Shown piece by piece: positions 54,644-63,723 of a stretch of 64,000 nucleotides of DNA. Origin of the DNA: Nitrospirota bacterium (GTDB lineage: Bacteria; Nitrospirota; Thermodesulfovibrionia; Thermodesulfovibrionales; UBA9159); assembly GCA_021790195.1 (NCBI GenBank), contig JAJYIF010000008.1, forward strand, positions 62,001-126,000, read 5' to 3'. Every line of letters starts with the position of its first letter. Position 1 is the stretch's first letter. The notes under the pieces were generated by a model. That model was not told the origin of the DNA. It ran no database searches and worked only from the letters and a program-made list of their open reading frames with translations. Both the position numbers and the translations under genes were made by a program.

Positions 54644-55081
54644 TTATTCGCTCTTCACCTCGTAAGTGTACGTGATCTTTGTCACGCCACGGATAGTAGC
54701 AGCTACGGAGCAGTACTTGTTCTGAGAAAGCTCAATCGCCTTTTCCGCTTTCTGTGAAGAGATGTCCTTTCCGGAAATAATGTAGTGCAGATGGATGTCT
54801 GTAAATTGGTAAGGCGGCTCAGGAGCCTGTCTGGCATCTGCAGTGATATATAGTTCGGTCAGTTCCTGCCGCTGCTTCTTCAGGATTTCCACCACGTCGT
54901 AGGCCGAACAGGAGCACAGGCTTATGACGAGCAGGTCCGAGGGCTTGAGGGCCTTCCACTCCTGCCACTTTTCGTCTCCTTCCCTGCGCCAGGGTCCGGC
55001 CACTACCGTATGACCGAAACTGTCACGTCCGACGAACATCCTGCTGTCCCCGCCGATCCACTTCAGAGCGATTTGTCCCAT
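54644..55081 (-). CDS. OsmC-family protein
   Basis: 145 residues. The redox cysteines are Cys56 or Cys58 (Leu-Cys-Ser-Cys-Ser-Ala) and Cys124 (Lys-Tyr-Cys-Ser-Val). OsmC/Ohr proteins reduce organic peroxides using thiols; some family members differ. Its promoter region faces the S51-like gene cluster, only about 90 bases away. This is a suggestive link to thiol metabolism, but it could be chance. Confidence 0.88.
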   Translation of the reverse strand: MGQIALKWIGGDSRMFVGRDSFGHTVVAGPWRREGDEKWQEWKALKPSDLLVISLCSCSAYDVVEILKKQRQELTELYITADARQAPEPPYQFTDIHLHYIISGKDISSQKAEKAIELSQNKYCSVAATIRGVTKITYTYEVKSE

Positions 55082-55174
55082 ATGATCACCCTGCCTTTCT
55101 TTTTTTATAGCATAACACGGCTTCGGGGATGTTTGGCTCTTGACAGCCGAGGGAAAAAACGCTCAAATTTAGAT

Positions 55175-56419
55175 ATGCAGGAATTGTCCGGGAAAGGCTT
55201 GATCGTACTCATGGGCTCCGGTGAGCTGACCGCCACAATGGTCGGGGTCCACAGGGAAGTCCTGGCGCGTTTCGGATACTCCCCGAGGGCTTTCTTCCTC
55301 GACACCCCTGCCGGGTTTCAGTTGAACGTTGATCAGCTCTCCCAAAGGGCTGTGGAGTATTTCCGCATCAACGTCGGCTGTCCGATGGCAATCATCTCCT
55401 TCAAATCAAGGGATATGGCCTCCGTGGAGAAGGGGGAGGCATACCGCATGTTGAAAGAGGCGGACTATGTGCTCGTCGGCCCTGGCAGTCCGACCTATGC
55501 CGTAAGGCAGTGGGAGGGGACTCCTCTTCCCGATATACTCAAACAGAGGATCGAAAACGGGGCCTGTCTTGTGGCTGCAAGCGCGGCAGCGCTCACGATC
55601 GGACGTTTTACTCTGCCGGTATACGAGATATACAAGGTCGGTCAGGAGCCGCACTGGGTCGAGGGTCTTAACATCCTCGGCCATTTCGGGCTGAATGCCG
55701 TCGTGATCCCCCATTGGAACAATGCTGAGGGGGGGACCCACGACACCCGTTTCTGTTTCATGGGAGAGGAGCGCTTCAGGGTACTGGAATCGATGCTGCC
55801 TGAGGACGTGAGCATCCTCGGACTCGACGAGCACACGGCCTGCATTATAGACTTCGACAAGGAGGAGGTTTCGATAAAGGGGATCGGCACAGTAACGCTG
55901 CGGCGCCGTGCATTCGAAAGGACATTTTTCAGGGACGAACGCTTCCCGCTTAAGATGTTTACGGATGGAGCGGTCATGGGAGCAGAAGCGCCAGCGAAAA
56001 AGGCCGCAGTTCCGGCACCCTCTCCCCGGGAGGCAGGCTTCTGGAGGTCGGTGCATGATCTCGAAGCCGCGTTCCACGAAGGCCTTGAAGATGACCCAAG
56101 GGATTCGGCGAACGCTCTTTTGGACCTCGATAAGCTGATCTGGAGGGCTCAGGAGGCAAAAGAAGACCCGGAGTTCATATCCCAGGCGAGGGACCTCCTG
56201 CGGGAATTCATAGTTTTGCTCGGGATGCGTCTGGCCTCTGCTCCAAGGAGCCGGCGCGATTGCCTCGCGCCTGTTGTCGAGGAGCTGCTTGCATTGAGGG
56301 CGCTGTTCAGGGAAAATAACAAATGGCCCGAAGCCGACGCCATCCGTGACCGGCTCAGGAGTGCAGGTATTGAAGTCGATGACACTGCCGAAGGATATCG
56401 CTGGCATCTGGCTTCCTGA
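55175..56419 (+). CDS. Peptidase-S51/GATase1-like protein fused to CysRS C-terminal region
   Basis: 414 residues from the ATG at 55175; the frame extends to 55010 but overlaps the OsmC gene. Residues 5-270 resemble peptidase E/cyanophycinase: Met-Gly-Ser-Gly-Glu-Leu, Gly-Pro-Gly-Ser-Pro-Thr-Tyr, and a nucleophile-like Ser136 in Ala-Ala-Ser-Ala-Ala-Ala. Residues 292-414 match the C-terminal helical part of cysteinyl-tRNA synthetase (Leu-Glu-Asp-Asp-Pro; Glu-Ala-Asp-Ala-Ile-Arg-Asp-Arg-Leu; Gly-Tyr-Arg-Trp), without its catalytic domain. The substrate is unknown. It is first of a four-gene cluster with glycan-type enzymes. Confidence 0.85.
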   Translation: MQELSGKGLIVLMGSGELTATMVGVHREVLARFGYSPRAFFLDTPAGFQLNVDQLSQRAVEYFRINVGCPMAIISFKSRDMASVEKGEAYRMLKEADYVLVGPGSPTYAVRQWEGTPLPDILKQRIENGACLVAASAAALTIGRFTLPVYEIYKVGQEPHWVEGLNILGHFGLNAVVIPHWNNAEGGTHDTRFCFMGEERFRVLESMLPEDVSILGLDEHTACIIDFDKEEVSIKGIGTVTLRRRAFERTFFRDERFPLKMFTDGAVMGAEAPAKKAAVPAPSPREAGFWRSVHDLEAAFHEGLEDDPRDSANALLDLDKLIWRAQEAKEDPEFISQARDLLREFIVLLGMRLASAPRSRRDCLAPVVEELLALRALFRENNKWPEADAIRDRLRSAGIEVDDTAEGYRWHLAS

Positions 56420-56455
56420 GTCGAAGGACGTTCCGGGTGAGATAAGAGAGAATTT

Positions 56456-57484
56456 ATGAACGACATTGAAATAAGAAACGCGAGTGAAGCAAGCGCCGCA
56501 ACCGGCGGTACGGTCGCTGTAGACACGATGCACAATCTGGAGCTCTATTGGAATGGTCCTTCCGGGAGCGCGTTGAAATGGGACTGCATATTCATGCTCC
56601 CGCCATGGCTCGGCGCCTGGTGGTCACACTTCGGACGCGGACCCGGGACCCTGGTACACGTAGTGAGACACAACGACTCGGTGCTTGGCCTGGCGCCGCT
56701 CGTTCTCCAGGGGGAGACGGCGAGGCTCGTAGGCGACAGTGAGCTGATCGACTATAGTGACCTTGTCGTAGCGCCTTCGAGAGAAATGGAATTTTTCCCG
56801 GTTCTTTTTGATGACCTCAGGAATAAGGGCATAAGACGTTTTGTGCTGGGCCGCGTGCGCTCGGATTCAACGGCGCTCTCTTTCCTCCGGGCATATTCGG
56901 GAGATCTCGGCTGCCGCCTGGTGTGCGATTCAGTGGATGTGTTCTATGAAATGGAACTGCCGGATACCTGGGGAGGATACCTAGACCTTCTGTCTGGAAA
57001 GGAGAGGCACGAAATCCGCCGGAAGCTCAGACGCCTGGAGAGCTCCGGCCGCATCGGGCTCAGGACCGTCGTTGACAAAGGGGATGTCCCGGAGGCAATG
57101 GACGCATTCATATCCCTTTTCAGGTCAAACCGGGAGGAAAAGGCCAGGTTCATGACTGGCGATATGGAATCATTCTTCAGGTCTTTGGCTGGCAGGATGG
57201 CCGGGGCAGGCCTCCTGAGGCTTTTCTTCCTCGATCTGGACGACAGGCCTGTCGCAGCGGCGATGTGTTTTGACCATCTCTCGACTTTTTATCTTTACAA
57301 CAACGGCTATGACCGGAGCTTCGACCGTCTGAGCGTGGGACTCCTGTGCAAGGTCTTCAGCATAAAGGAAAGCATAAGACTGAACAGGAAAAGATACAAT
57401 TTCCTTCGGGGCAGTGAGACATACAAGGGCCGCCTGGGGGGACGCCCCGTCAGTCTGCTTCATTGTGAGGTCGCCCTGGAATGA
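56456..57484 (+). CDS. CelD/BcsL-family (FemAB-like) acyltransferase
   Basis: 342 residues of the GNAT-related CelD/BcsL family. It has Trp-Leu-Gly-Ala-Trp-Trp near the start, Arg-His-Glu-Ile-Arg-Arg-Lys-Leu-Arg-Arg mid-protein, Ala-Ala-Ala-Met-Cys-Phe-Asp in the acetyl-CoA core, Tyr-Asn-Asn-Gly-Tyr-Asp and Phe-Leu-Arg-Gly. Family members acylate sugars or peptides. It overlaps the glycosyltransferase gene by four bases, so the two are translationally coupled. Its acyl donor and acceptor are unknown. Confidence 0.86.
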   Translation: MNDIEIRNASEASAATGGTVAVDTMHNLELYWNGPSGSALKWDCIFMLPPWLGAWWSHFGRGPGTLVHVVRHNDSVLGLAPLVLQGETARLVGDSELIDYSDLVVAPSREMEFFPVLFDDLRNKGIRRFVLGRVRSDSTALSFLRAYSGDLGCRLVCDSVDVFYEMELPDTWGGYLDLLSGKERHEIRRKLRRLESSGRIGLRTVVDKGDVPEAMDAFISLFRSNREEKARFMTGDMESFFRSLAGRMAGAGLLRLFFLDLDDRPVAAAMCFDHLSTFYLYNNGYDRSFDRLSVGLLCKVFSIKESIRLNRKRYNFLRGSETYKGRLGGRPVSLLHCEVALE

Positions 57485-58764
57485 CTCCGGCTTCGACTGT
57501 TGTTTCTGAATTTGGTGCGAAGAGAGTTGAAGCGGTCTCCGATGTCCGGCCGCTGAGGATCGCCATGCTCAGCATCCATTCGAGCCCTCTAGGTGAACTC
57601 GGGACAGAGGATACTGGAGGCATGAGTGTCTACATCCGCGAACTCTCCCGGGAACTCGGGAGGGCGGGTCATTGTATCGACATATATACCTGCGCCGGCA
57701 ACCGGGGCCGTGGCAGTAAAGTTCTCTTATCCGAAAACGTGCGACTTATCCATCTGGGCATCGGACATAGCGGACCCGTCACCAAAAACACGCTCTTCAG
57801 ACATCTGCCCGAGGTATTTCGGGCGCTTGAGGCCCATATCACGAAAAGCAATGTCTGCTACGACCTTATTCACAGTCATTATTGGCTGTCGGGCGAGCTG
57901 GGAGGGCTTGCGCAAAACAGGTGGTATATGCCTCACGTGATCATGTTCCATACTACCGGCATCGCCAAGCGGGTGGCCTGCAGCCAAGAGAGAGAACCCG
58001 CCATGCGCCTGATTGCAGAAAAGCGACTGGCCCTGAAGAGCGACCGGGTCCTGGCTGCGACCGTCAGGGAGAGGGACCTACTAATGAAATACTACGGCGT
58101 GCCTGCGAAAAAAATCGGGATGGTGCCGTGCGGGGTCAATACAGGGCGTTTTTATCCCATATCGAGAGAGCTCGCCCGAAAGGAGCTCGGACTTCAGGAT
58201 ACTGGGTTCCTTGTCCTTTACGTAGGGAGGTTTGCGCCTGTCAAGGGACTCGCCAGGCTTATGTCGGCAGCCGCGCATCTCCGCTCTCACAAGGGTCTAA
58301 GACTCATGATCGTCGGAGGCGACGACAGGCAGACCCGCAGCCTGGCAGAACTTCGAAGAATTGCGCGCCGGTCCTCTGTCGAGGACATTGTGAGGTTTCA
58401 GGGCAGGGTCGAGCACGATCTCCTTCCCTTGTATTACAGTGCTGCGGACGTACTTGTCGTGCCTTCTTATTATGAAAGCTTCGGTCTTGTGGCTCTCGAA
58501 TCCCTTGCATGCGGGACACCGGTAATCGCCACTCGCGTAGGCGCTATGGACGTGCTGATCAGAGATGAAAAAACAGGACTTCTTGTCGATAAGCCGAGCC
58601 CGCGCTCGCTCGCTTCCTCGATCGAAAAGCTTATGATGACTTCATCGGACAGCCGCAGGCTGCGGGAGGAGATACGCTCCTCTGTCCTCGGTTATGGCTG
58701 GTCGAATATTGCAGCGGCCGTTGCGCGGGAATACGCTACCGTCCTTCGGCCTTACTCTTCATGA
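57481..58764 (+). CDS. MshA-like GT4 glycosyltransferase
   Basis: 427 residues. A 20-residue N-terminal extension precedes Leu-Ser-Ile-His-Ser-Ser-Pro-Leu-Gly and Thr-Gly-Gly-Met-Ser-Val-Tyr. His-Ser-His-Tyr-Trp-Leu-Ser-Gly, Gly-Val-Asn-Thr-Gly-Arg-Phe and the retaining-GT Glu-x7-Glu (Glu-Ser-Phe-Gly-Leu-Val-Ala-Leu-Glu) follow. The N-terminal motifs are closest, in my memory, to MshA, the UDP-GlcNAc:inositol-phosphate transferase of mycothiol synthesis. Related GT4 enzymes include BshA and sucrose-phosphate synthases, so the acceptor is uncertain. Confidence 0.9.
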   Translation: MTPASTVVSEFGAKRVEAVSDVRPLRIAMLSIHSSPLGELGTEDTGGMSVYIRELSRELGRAGHCIDIYTCAGNRGRGSKVLLSENVRLIHLGIGHSGPVTKNTLFRHLPEVFRALEAHITKSNVCYDLIHSHYWLSGELGGLAQNRWYMPHVIMFHTTGIAKRVACSQEREPAMRLIAEKRLALKSDRVLAATVRERDLLMKYYGVPAKKIGMVPCGVNTGRFYPISRELARKELGLQDTGFLVLYVGRFAPVKGLARLMSAAAHLRSHKGLRLMIVGGDDRQTRSLAELRRIARRSSVEDIVRFQGRVEHDLLPLYYSAADVLVVPSYYESFGLVALESLACGTPVIATRVGAMDVLIRDEKTGLLVDKPSPRSLASSIEKLMMTSSDSRRLREEIRSSVLGYGWSNIAAAVAREYATVLRPYSS

Positions 58765-58786
58765 AGAATGACAAAGGAGATAATCC

Positions 58787-59482
58787 ATGACGCCTTCTGC
58801 CGACATGCTCGTTGTTGCAGCGCATCCGGATGATGCGGAATTCGGTGTTGCAGGGACCGTGGCCCGATGGGTCAGGGAGGGCAAACAGGTGGTTTATGTT
58901 GTCTGCACAAGCGGAGAAAAAGGGACATCGGACAGGAAGATAAAGCCCGAGCTCCTCGCCCAAATGAGGGAGAAGGAGCAGGAGGCCGCCGCAAGGGTCC
59001 TCGGCGTGCGGGAGGTCGCATTCCTCAGACTCCCGGACCAGGGGCTGGAGGACACTGCCGAATTCCGAAAGATGGTCGTGCGCGCTATCCGGAAATACCG
59101 CCCCCGCACCGTCGTCACCTCGGACCCTTACCGCAGGTACATCTGGCACCGGGACCACAGAATCGCCGGACAAGTCACGCTCGATGCGGTCTACCCCTTT
59201 GCGCGTGACCACCTCGCCTATCCGGACCTCCTTGATGAAGGCCTGGAACCGCACAAGGTCGGAGAGATGCTCTTTTTCGGCTCGGACGACGTCAACTACC
59301 GCTCTGATATCACCTCAACCTTTGATCTGAAGATCGCGGCCCTTCGCTGCCACGAAAGTCAGATGAGGGAGCTGAAAGTGCCGGACCTGGAGAAATGGAT
59401 GCGGGAGTGGTCCTGTTCAATGGCCGAGGGCGCCGAATGCGAGCTTGCCGAGGCGTTCCACAGGATAGAGATCAAGAGATAA
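58787..59482 (+). CDS. PIG-L/LmbE-family N-deacetylase (MshB/BshB-like)
   Basis: 231 residues. The zinc site is His13-Pro-Asp15-Asp16 near the start plus His121-Arg-Asp-His124. These enzymes de-N-acetylate GlcNAc conjugates, for example GlcNAc-inositol in mycothiol and GlcNAc-malate in bacillithiol synthesis, or lipid-linked GlcNAc. It follows the MshA-like gene after 22 bases, the classical pairing of transferase and deacetylase. GGAG lies upstream of the ATG. Confidence 0.92.
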   Translation: MTPSADMLVVAAHPDDAEFGVAGTVARWVREGKQVVYVVCTSGEKGTSDRKIKPELLAQMREKEQEAAARVLGVREVAFLRLPDQGLEDTAEFRKMVVRAIRKYRPRTVVTSDPYRRYIWHRDHRIAGQVTLDAVYPFARDHLAYPDLLDEGLEPHKVGEMLFFGSDDVNYRSDITSTFDLKIAALRCHESQMRELKVPDLEKWMREWSCSMAEGAECELAEAFHRIEIKR

Positions 59483-59612
59483 CTCTATGGATTCTGTTGG
59501 ATATGAAGCCCGGAAAAACTTTATAAATGGCGTACCGGCCCGGTATAATACGTCATGCGGATCGTTATGTTTGTCTTTAGGTCTGATAGCGGAGAAGGAG
59601 TTGCCGGTCTCC

Positions 59613-59900
59613 ATGACCTGCATTTGTAAGTTCTGCAAGCTCGGGCATGAAATGACCCCTGACGGACGCAGACCTCCTTCGGGTACGGTCTGGTGCAGTA
59701 TGAGGAAGACCCCCATGGGACAGAACAGGAACATGACCTGCTTCATACCCGTTGTTGCGGAGAAGAGCAAGCGGTGCCAGGACTGTAAGTGGGCCAGGAT
59801 GCTCAAGCCGTCGGGGGAGACCCCTGCTCTCGGCAAGATGTGGTGTGAAAGAAGGCATTCCGAGACCAACAAGCTCAGGACGATGGACTGTTTTGAATAA
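59613..59900 (+). CDS. Small Cys-rich protein with two internal repeats
   Basis: 95 residues from the ATG at 59613. Two similar halves each hold Cys-x-x-Cys-Lys, Gly-x-x-Trp-Cys and a terminal Met-x-Cys-Phe (Cys-Lys-Phe-Cys-Lys then Val-Trp-Cys; Cys-Gln-Asp-Cys-Lys then Met-Trp-Cys). The paired cysteines suggest zinc or iron binding. No signal peptide. Family unknown. The frame extends to 59487, but that part lacks protein character. Confidence 0.75.
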   Translation: MTCICKFCKLGHEMTPDGRRPPSGTVWCSMRKTPMGQNRNMTCFIPVVAEKSKRCQDCKWARMLKPSGETPALGKMWCERRHSETNKLRTMDCFE

Positions 59901-59919
59901 TTTGAATAAAGGGAAAGGT

Positions 59920-60453
59920 ATGAAAGCGACAACGGTTTGTCTGTTTGCGGCGATTGTCGCGGGCTTCCTCGTTTCAACTGTTTCGATTATGGAGGGAACG
60001 AAAATGGATGCGTTGAGGATATCGAGTTCTGCGTTTGAGGACAATGGCAGCATACCCGTCAAGTATACATGCGATGGGGCAGATGTGAACCCGCCGCTCA
60101 GGATCGAGGGTGTCCCTGCCGGAGCAAGGTCTCTGGCCCTGATCGTGGATGATCCTGACGCACCGAGGGGCATATGGGTGCACTGGGTTGTCTGGAACAT
60201 CGACCCGAAGACAGAAGAGATAAAGGGGAATACCGTTCCGAGGGGTTCTATCCAGGGGGTCAATGATTTCGTGAAACGTGATTACGGGGGACCCTGTCCG
60301 CCTTCGGGCACGCACCGTTATTTTTTCAAACTTTATGCCCTCGACGCCCTTCTCAATTTGAGCGGAGACGCGGGGAAGGCAGGCCTCGAAAAGGCCATGA
60401 ACGGACACGTCCTTGCCCAGGCGCAGATTATTGGACTTTATAAAAGAAGATGA
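59920..60453 (+). CDS. YbhB/YbcL-family (PEBP-like) protein, exported
   Basis: 177 residues from the ATG at 59920 (GGGAAAGG upstream). An N-terminal signal or anchor covers residues 1-25. The PEBP core has Tyr-Thr-Cys-Asp-Gly-Ala-Asp-Val-Asn-Pro-Pro-Leu, Asp-Asp-Pro-Asp-Ala-Pro, His-Trp-Val-Val-Trp-Asn-Ile and Gly-Gly-Pro-Cys-Pro-Pro-Ser-Gly-Thr-His-Arg-Tyr. Function of bacterial members is largely undefined. Confidence 0.92.
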   Translation: MKATTVCLFAAIVAGFLVSTVSIMEGTKMDALRISSSAFEDNGSIPVKYTCDGADVNPPLRIEGVPAGARSLALIVDDPDAPRGIWVHWVVWNIDPKTEEIKGNTVPRGSIQGVNDFVKRDYGGPCPPSGTHRYFFKLYALDALLNLSGDAGKAGLEKAMNGHVLAQAQIIGLYKRR

Positions 60454-60529
60454 ATGCCGGGAAATTAATCCCATTAAAAGTTTTCTTGCCGCATCCTCCT
60501 TCTGTGTGACACTGAAGGACTATGTATTA

Positions 60530-60745
60530 ATGAAACAATTCTTCTTGGCGATAGTTCTTATTGTGCTTATTTCAGGGTGCTCCGGGGGAAACGCAAAGGA
60601 GCTCTTTGAGACCGCCAAGTTCGAGGAACTTCAGAACAATAAAGCGCACGCGACGGAATTGTATGAGGAGGTGATAAGGAAGTATCCAAAGAGCGACTAC
60701 GCGCTAAAGGCCCAGGAAAGATTGGATGCCATGAGCAGACCGTAG
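60530..60745 (+). CDS. Small lipoprotein with one TPR-like repeat
   Basis: 71 residues from an ATG at 60530. The lipobox is Leu-Ile-Ser-Gly-Cys17. One TPR-like pair follows (Leu-Phe-Glu-Thr-Ala-Lys then Ala-Thr-Glu-Leu-Tyr-Glu-Glu-Val and Tyr-Pro-Lys-Ser-Asp-Tyr-Ala). It looks like a trimmed CpoB/YfiO-type tail. Function unknown. Confidence 0.75.
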   Translation: MKQFFLAIVLIVLISGCSGGNAKELFETAKFEELQNNKAHATELYEEVIRKYPKSDYALKAQERLDAMSRP

Positions 60746-60960
60746 GCAGCCCTCCCCTGTAAGTTCTTAAGTCGTACTGGCGTTTTTCCATGAATTTATA
60801 GTAAAATGCTCTATACTGCATTGTCCTTCCATAGACATTGCCTTTTGAAACCAGAGTGACAAGATGAGGTCGCCGCGCCTTCTACAATGACAGGATGTCG
60901 TCGGGAAGGTCTTATTCTAGTGCAATCTTATTGCAGAACTATACGAAACGGACGGAGTTT

Positions 60961-62763
60961 ATGAAACGCGAAGACATAAGAAACATAGCCATAATTGCCC
61001 ATGTGGACCATGGGAAGACGACCCTTGTCGACGGGATGCTCAGGCAGGCCGGGATATTCCGCTCCAATGAAAAGGTCAGGGAGCGCGTTATGGACAACAT
61101 CGATCTCGAAAGAGAGCGCGGCATTACCATCATGGCCAAGAACACCGCTGTCCAGTACAACGGGGTGAAGATCAACATAGTCGACACGCCCGGGCATGCG
61201 GACTTCGGAGGCGAAGTCGAAAGGACCCTGAAGATGGTGGACGGCGTGCTGTTGCTCGTCGATGCCTCTGAAGGCCCCCTTCCTCAGACACGGTTTGTCC
61301 TGAAAAAAGCCCTTGAACTCAAGCTTCCTCCGATCGTCGTTATCAACAAGATAGACAGGCCGGACGCAAGAATCCAAGAGGTCCTGAACGAGGTTTACGA
61401 CCTGTTTATCGATCTAGACGCAGAGGAGGAGCAGCTCGAATTCCCGGTCCTTTACGCCAATGCAAAGCAAGGCTTCGCAAAGCTGAGCATGGATGGAGAC
61501 TCGGATGACCTCAGGCCGCTCTTTGAGAAGATTGTGGAGACGATACCTTCTCCTGAGGGAGACAAGGAAGGCGTGTTGCAGCTCCTCGTGACGAATATCG
61601 ACTATGACGATTATATCGGGAGGCTCGCCATCGGGCGCGTCTTTTCCGGTACGGTGCGGGTCGGGGAATTCGTCTCTATTGTGGATGGAGATGAGGCCAT
61701 GAAGACCAAGGTCACGTCCCTCTTTACGTTCCAGGGTCTTGAGAGGACGGCGGCCAAAGAGGCATCTGCCGGAGACATTGTAGCCCTTTCCGGCATGGAG
61801 GGCGTAAATATAGGAGACACGATCTCGGATGCGGAAAACCCGGTGCGGCTGCCGAGGATCAAGGTGGACGAGCCCACGATCTCGATGGTCTTCTCGGTAA
61901 ACACTTCTCCTTTTGCCGGCAGGGAAGGGGACCATGTGACCTCTCGTAAGTTGAGGGAGAGACTCGAAAAGGAGCTCCTCTACAACGTTGCCATAAAGGT
62001 CGATTTTTCCGGGACCGACTCCTTTAACGTCATGGGCAGAGGAGAATTGCAGCTTGCTATCCTCGTTGAGATGATGAGGAGAGAAGGATATGAGCTCTCC
62101 GTTTCAATGCCCGAGATCATCACTAAAGAAATCAAAGGGGCCTTGCACGAGCCGATGGAGGTCCTTGTGATAGATGTCCCGGAAGAGTATGTTGGTGTAG
62201 TTACCCAGCAGGTCGGGATCAGGAGGGGCAGGATGCAGAAGATGCAGAACAACGGCTACGGCCGCGTGAGGCTCGAATACCGCATCCCTTCGAGGGGTCT
62301 AATAGGCTTCAGGTCCCAGTTCCTGACCGATACTAGAGGCACGGGTCTGCTGAACCATCTCTTCGACGGCTACGACCCATGGCAGGGCGCTATCTCAAAA
62401 AGACAGACAGGCGCCCTCGTCGCAGACAGGGGCGGGAGGTCCACTATATATGCCCTCTTTCACCTCCAGCCGAGGGGCGTTCTTTTTATAAAGGAAAACA
62501 CCTCCGTCTATGAGGGCATGGTCATAGGAGAGAATTCGAGGGACAACGACCTCGACGTCAATGTCATCAAGGAGAAGAAACTGACAAACATCCGCGCGGC
62601 CAATGCGGATGAGGCGCTCCAGCTTGTCCCGCCGAGGATCATGAGCCTTGAGCAGGCGATCGAGTTCATTAAGGAAGACGAACTGGTCGAGGTTACGCCG
62701 CAATCAATAAGGCTGAGGAAGAAGGTGCTCGAGGCGAACAAGAGGCCGAGACTCAAGAATTGA
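60961..62763 (+). CDS. typA: Ribosome-associated GTPase TypA/BipA
   Basis: 600 residues from the ATG at 60961. The G1 motif is [10 protein letters not shown], the G3 motif Asp-Thr-Pro-Gly-His-Ala-Asp-Phe and the G4 motif Asn-Lys-Ile-Asp-Arg. Domain II and EF-G-like domain III are followed by the BipA C-terminal domain ([11 protein letters not shown]). TypA aids 50S assembly and stress adaptation. Confidence 0.96.
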   Translation: MKREDIRNIAIIAHVDHGKTTLVDGMLRQAGIFRSNEKVRERVMDNIDLERERGITIMAKNTAVQYNGVKINIVDTPGHADFGGEVERTLKMVDGVLLLVDASEGPLPQTRFVLKKALELKLPPIVVINKIDRPDARIQEVLNEVYDLFIDLDAEEEQLEFPVLYANAKQGFAKLSMDGDSDDLRPLFEKIVETIPSPEGDKEGVLQLLVTNIDYDDYIGRLAIGRVFSGTVRVGEFVSIVDGDEAMKTKVTSLFTFQGLERTAAKEASAGDIVALSGMEGVNIGDTISDAENPVRLPRIKVDEPTISMVFSVNTSPFAGREGDHVTSRKLRERLEKELLYNVAIKVDFSGTDSFNVMGRGELQLAILVEMMRREGYELSVSMPEIITKEIKGALHEPMEVLVIDVPEEYVGVVTQQVGIRRGRMQKMQNNGYGRVRLEYRIPSRGLIGFRSQFLTDTRGTGLLNHLFDGYDPWQGAISKRQTGALVADRGGRSTIYALFHLQPRGVLFIKENTSVYEGMVIGENSRDNDLDVNVIKEKKLTNIRAANADEALQLVPPRIMSLEQAIEFIKEDELVEVTPQSIRLRKKVLEANKRPRLKN

Positions 62764-62797
62764 AATTCTTCCGGCATATGATGTAGTCTTTCGGTAT

Positions 62798-63667
62798 ATG
62801 AGACCGCTGGCTGTCGTTCTCATACTTGTTGCCTTAGTATCTGTCTCTTGCGCGACAAAGGAGATAAAGCCGCCTGCAAAGACTGCAAAGATCGCCCTGG
62901 TCCTCGGCGCCGGCGCATCCAGGGGCTTTGCCCACATCGGTGTCCTGAAGATCCTCGAAGCAAATAAGGTCCCTATCAATATGATCGTCGGAACTAGCGC
63001 CGGTAGTTTCGTGGGGAGCCTCTATGCTTACGGCTTCAACGCCTTCCAGCTGCAGAAGATGTCTTTTTCGCTTGAGAAAGGAGACATCATCGACCTCACC
63101 GTGCCGGACAACGGGTTTGTCAGAGGCGAAAAACTCGAAGAATTCGTCAACAGGACCGTGAACAATACTCCCATAGAAAAATTGAGGATACCTTTTTACG
63201 CTGCTGCAACGGACATACAGCGCGGGAAGGAGATGGTCTTCGGAAAGGGAAACACCGGCATGGCCGTGAGGGCGAGCTGTTCAATACCCGGCATATTCAG
63301 ACCGGTCAAGATCGACAACAGAGTTTATGTGGACGGAGGCGTTGTGAGCCCCGTGGCCGTCGACGCAGCGAGAAGGCTTGGGGCAGATGTGGTCATCGCC
63401 GTTGATTTATCGTCCGATATGGACAGCGCGCAGCCCGAGACCACTGTCGGCACGATCCTGCAGGCCATAAACATCATGTATGCAAAACTCTCGGCAATCC
63501 AGCTTGCAAGGGCGGACGTAGTCATCAGGCCGAAGGTCGGTTACATAGCGTCGGACGATTTTTCGAAGAAGAACGAGGCCGTCCTTGAGGGAGAAAAGGC
63601 CGCTCTGGCCGCCCTGCCGGCCATCCAGAACATTATCGCCAGGCTCAAGCAAGAGGGAAGACTGTAG
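62798..63667 (+). CDS. Patatin-like phospholipase, lipoprotein
   Basis: 289 residues. The lipobox is Val-Ser-Val-Ser-Cys18. The patatin fold shows Gly-Ala-Gly-Ala-Ser-Arg-Gly-Phe-Ala-His as oxyanion motif, nucleophile elbow Gly-Thr-Ser-Ala-Gly, and the catalytic Asp in Asp-Gly-Gly-Val. It is an NTE/RssA-type serine hydrolase, probably on the periplasmic face of a membrane. Substrate not known. Confidence 0.9.
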   Translation: MRPLAVVLILVALVSVSCATKEIKPPAKTAKIALVLGAGASRGFAHIGVLKILEANKVPINMIVGTSAGSFVGSLYAYGFNAFQLQKMSFSLEKGDIIDLTVPDNGFVRGEKLEEFVNRTVNNTPIEKLRIPFYAAATDIQRGKEMVFGKGNTGMAVRASCSIPGIFRPVKIDNRVYVDGGVVSPVAVDAARRLGADVVIAVDLSSDMDSAQPETTVGTILQAINIMYAKLSAIQLARADVVIRPKVGYIASDDFSKKNEAVLEGEKAALAALPAIQNIIARLKQEGRL

Positions 63668-63723
63668 ATCTCCCGGCGTGGAATTGGCCTCTTCCTTCGC
63701 CAAGAGCACGAAAGTCAGCGTAG

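Noticed and set aside
55010-55174. Longer start for the S51/CysRS-tail gene
   Set aside because: The extra 55 codons overlap the divergent OsmC gene and lack similarity; the ATG at 55175 begins directly at the conserved domain.
55175-56419. Calling the fusion protein a cysteinyl-tRNA synthetase or MshC
   Set aside because: It has no HIGH or KMSKS motif and no catalytic domain; only the C-terminal helical region is CysRS-like.
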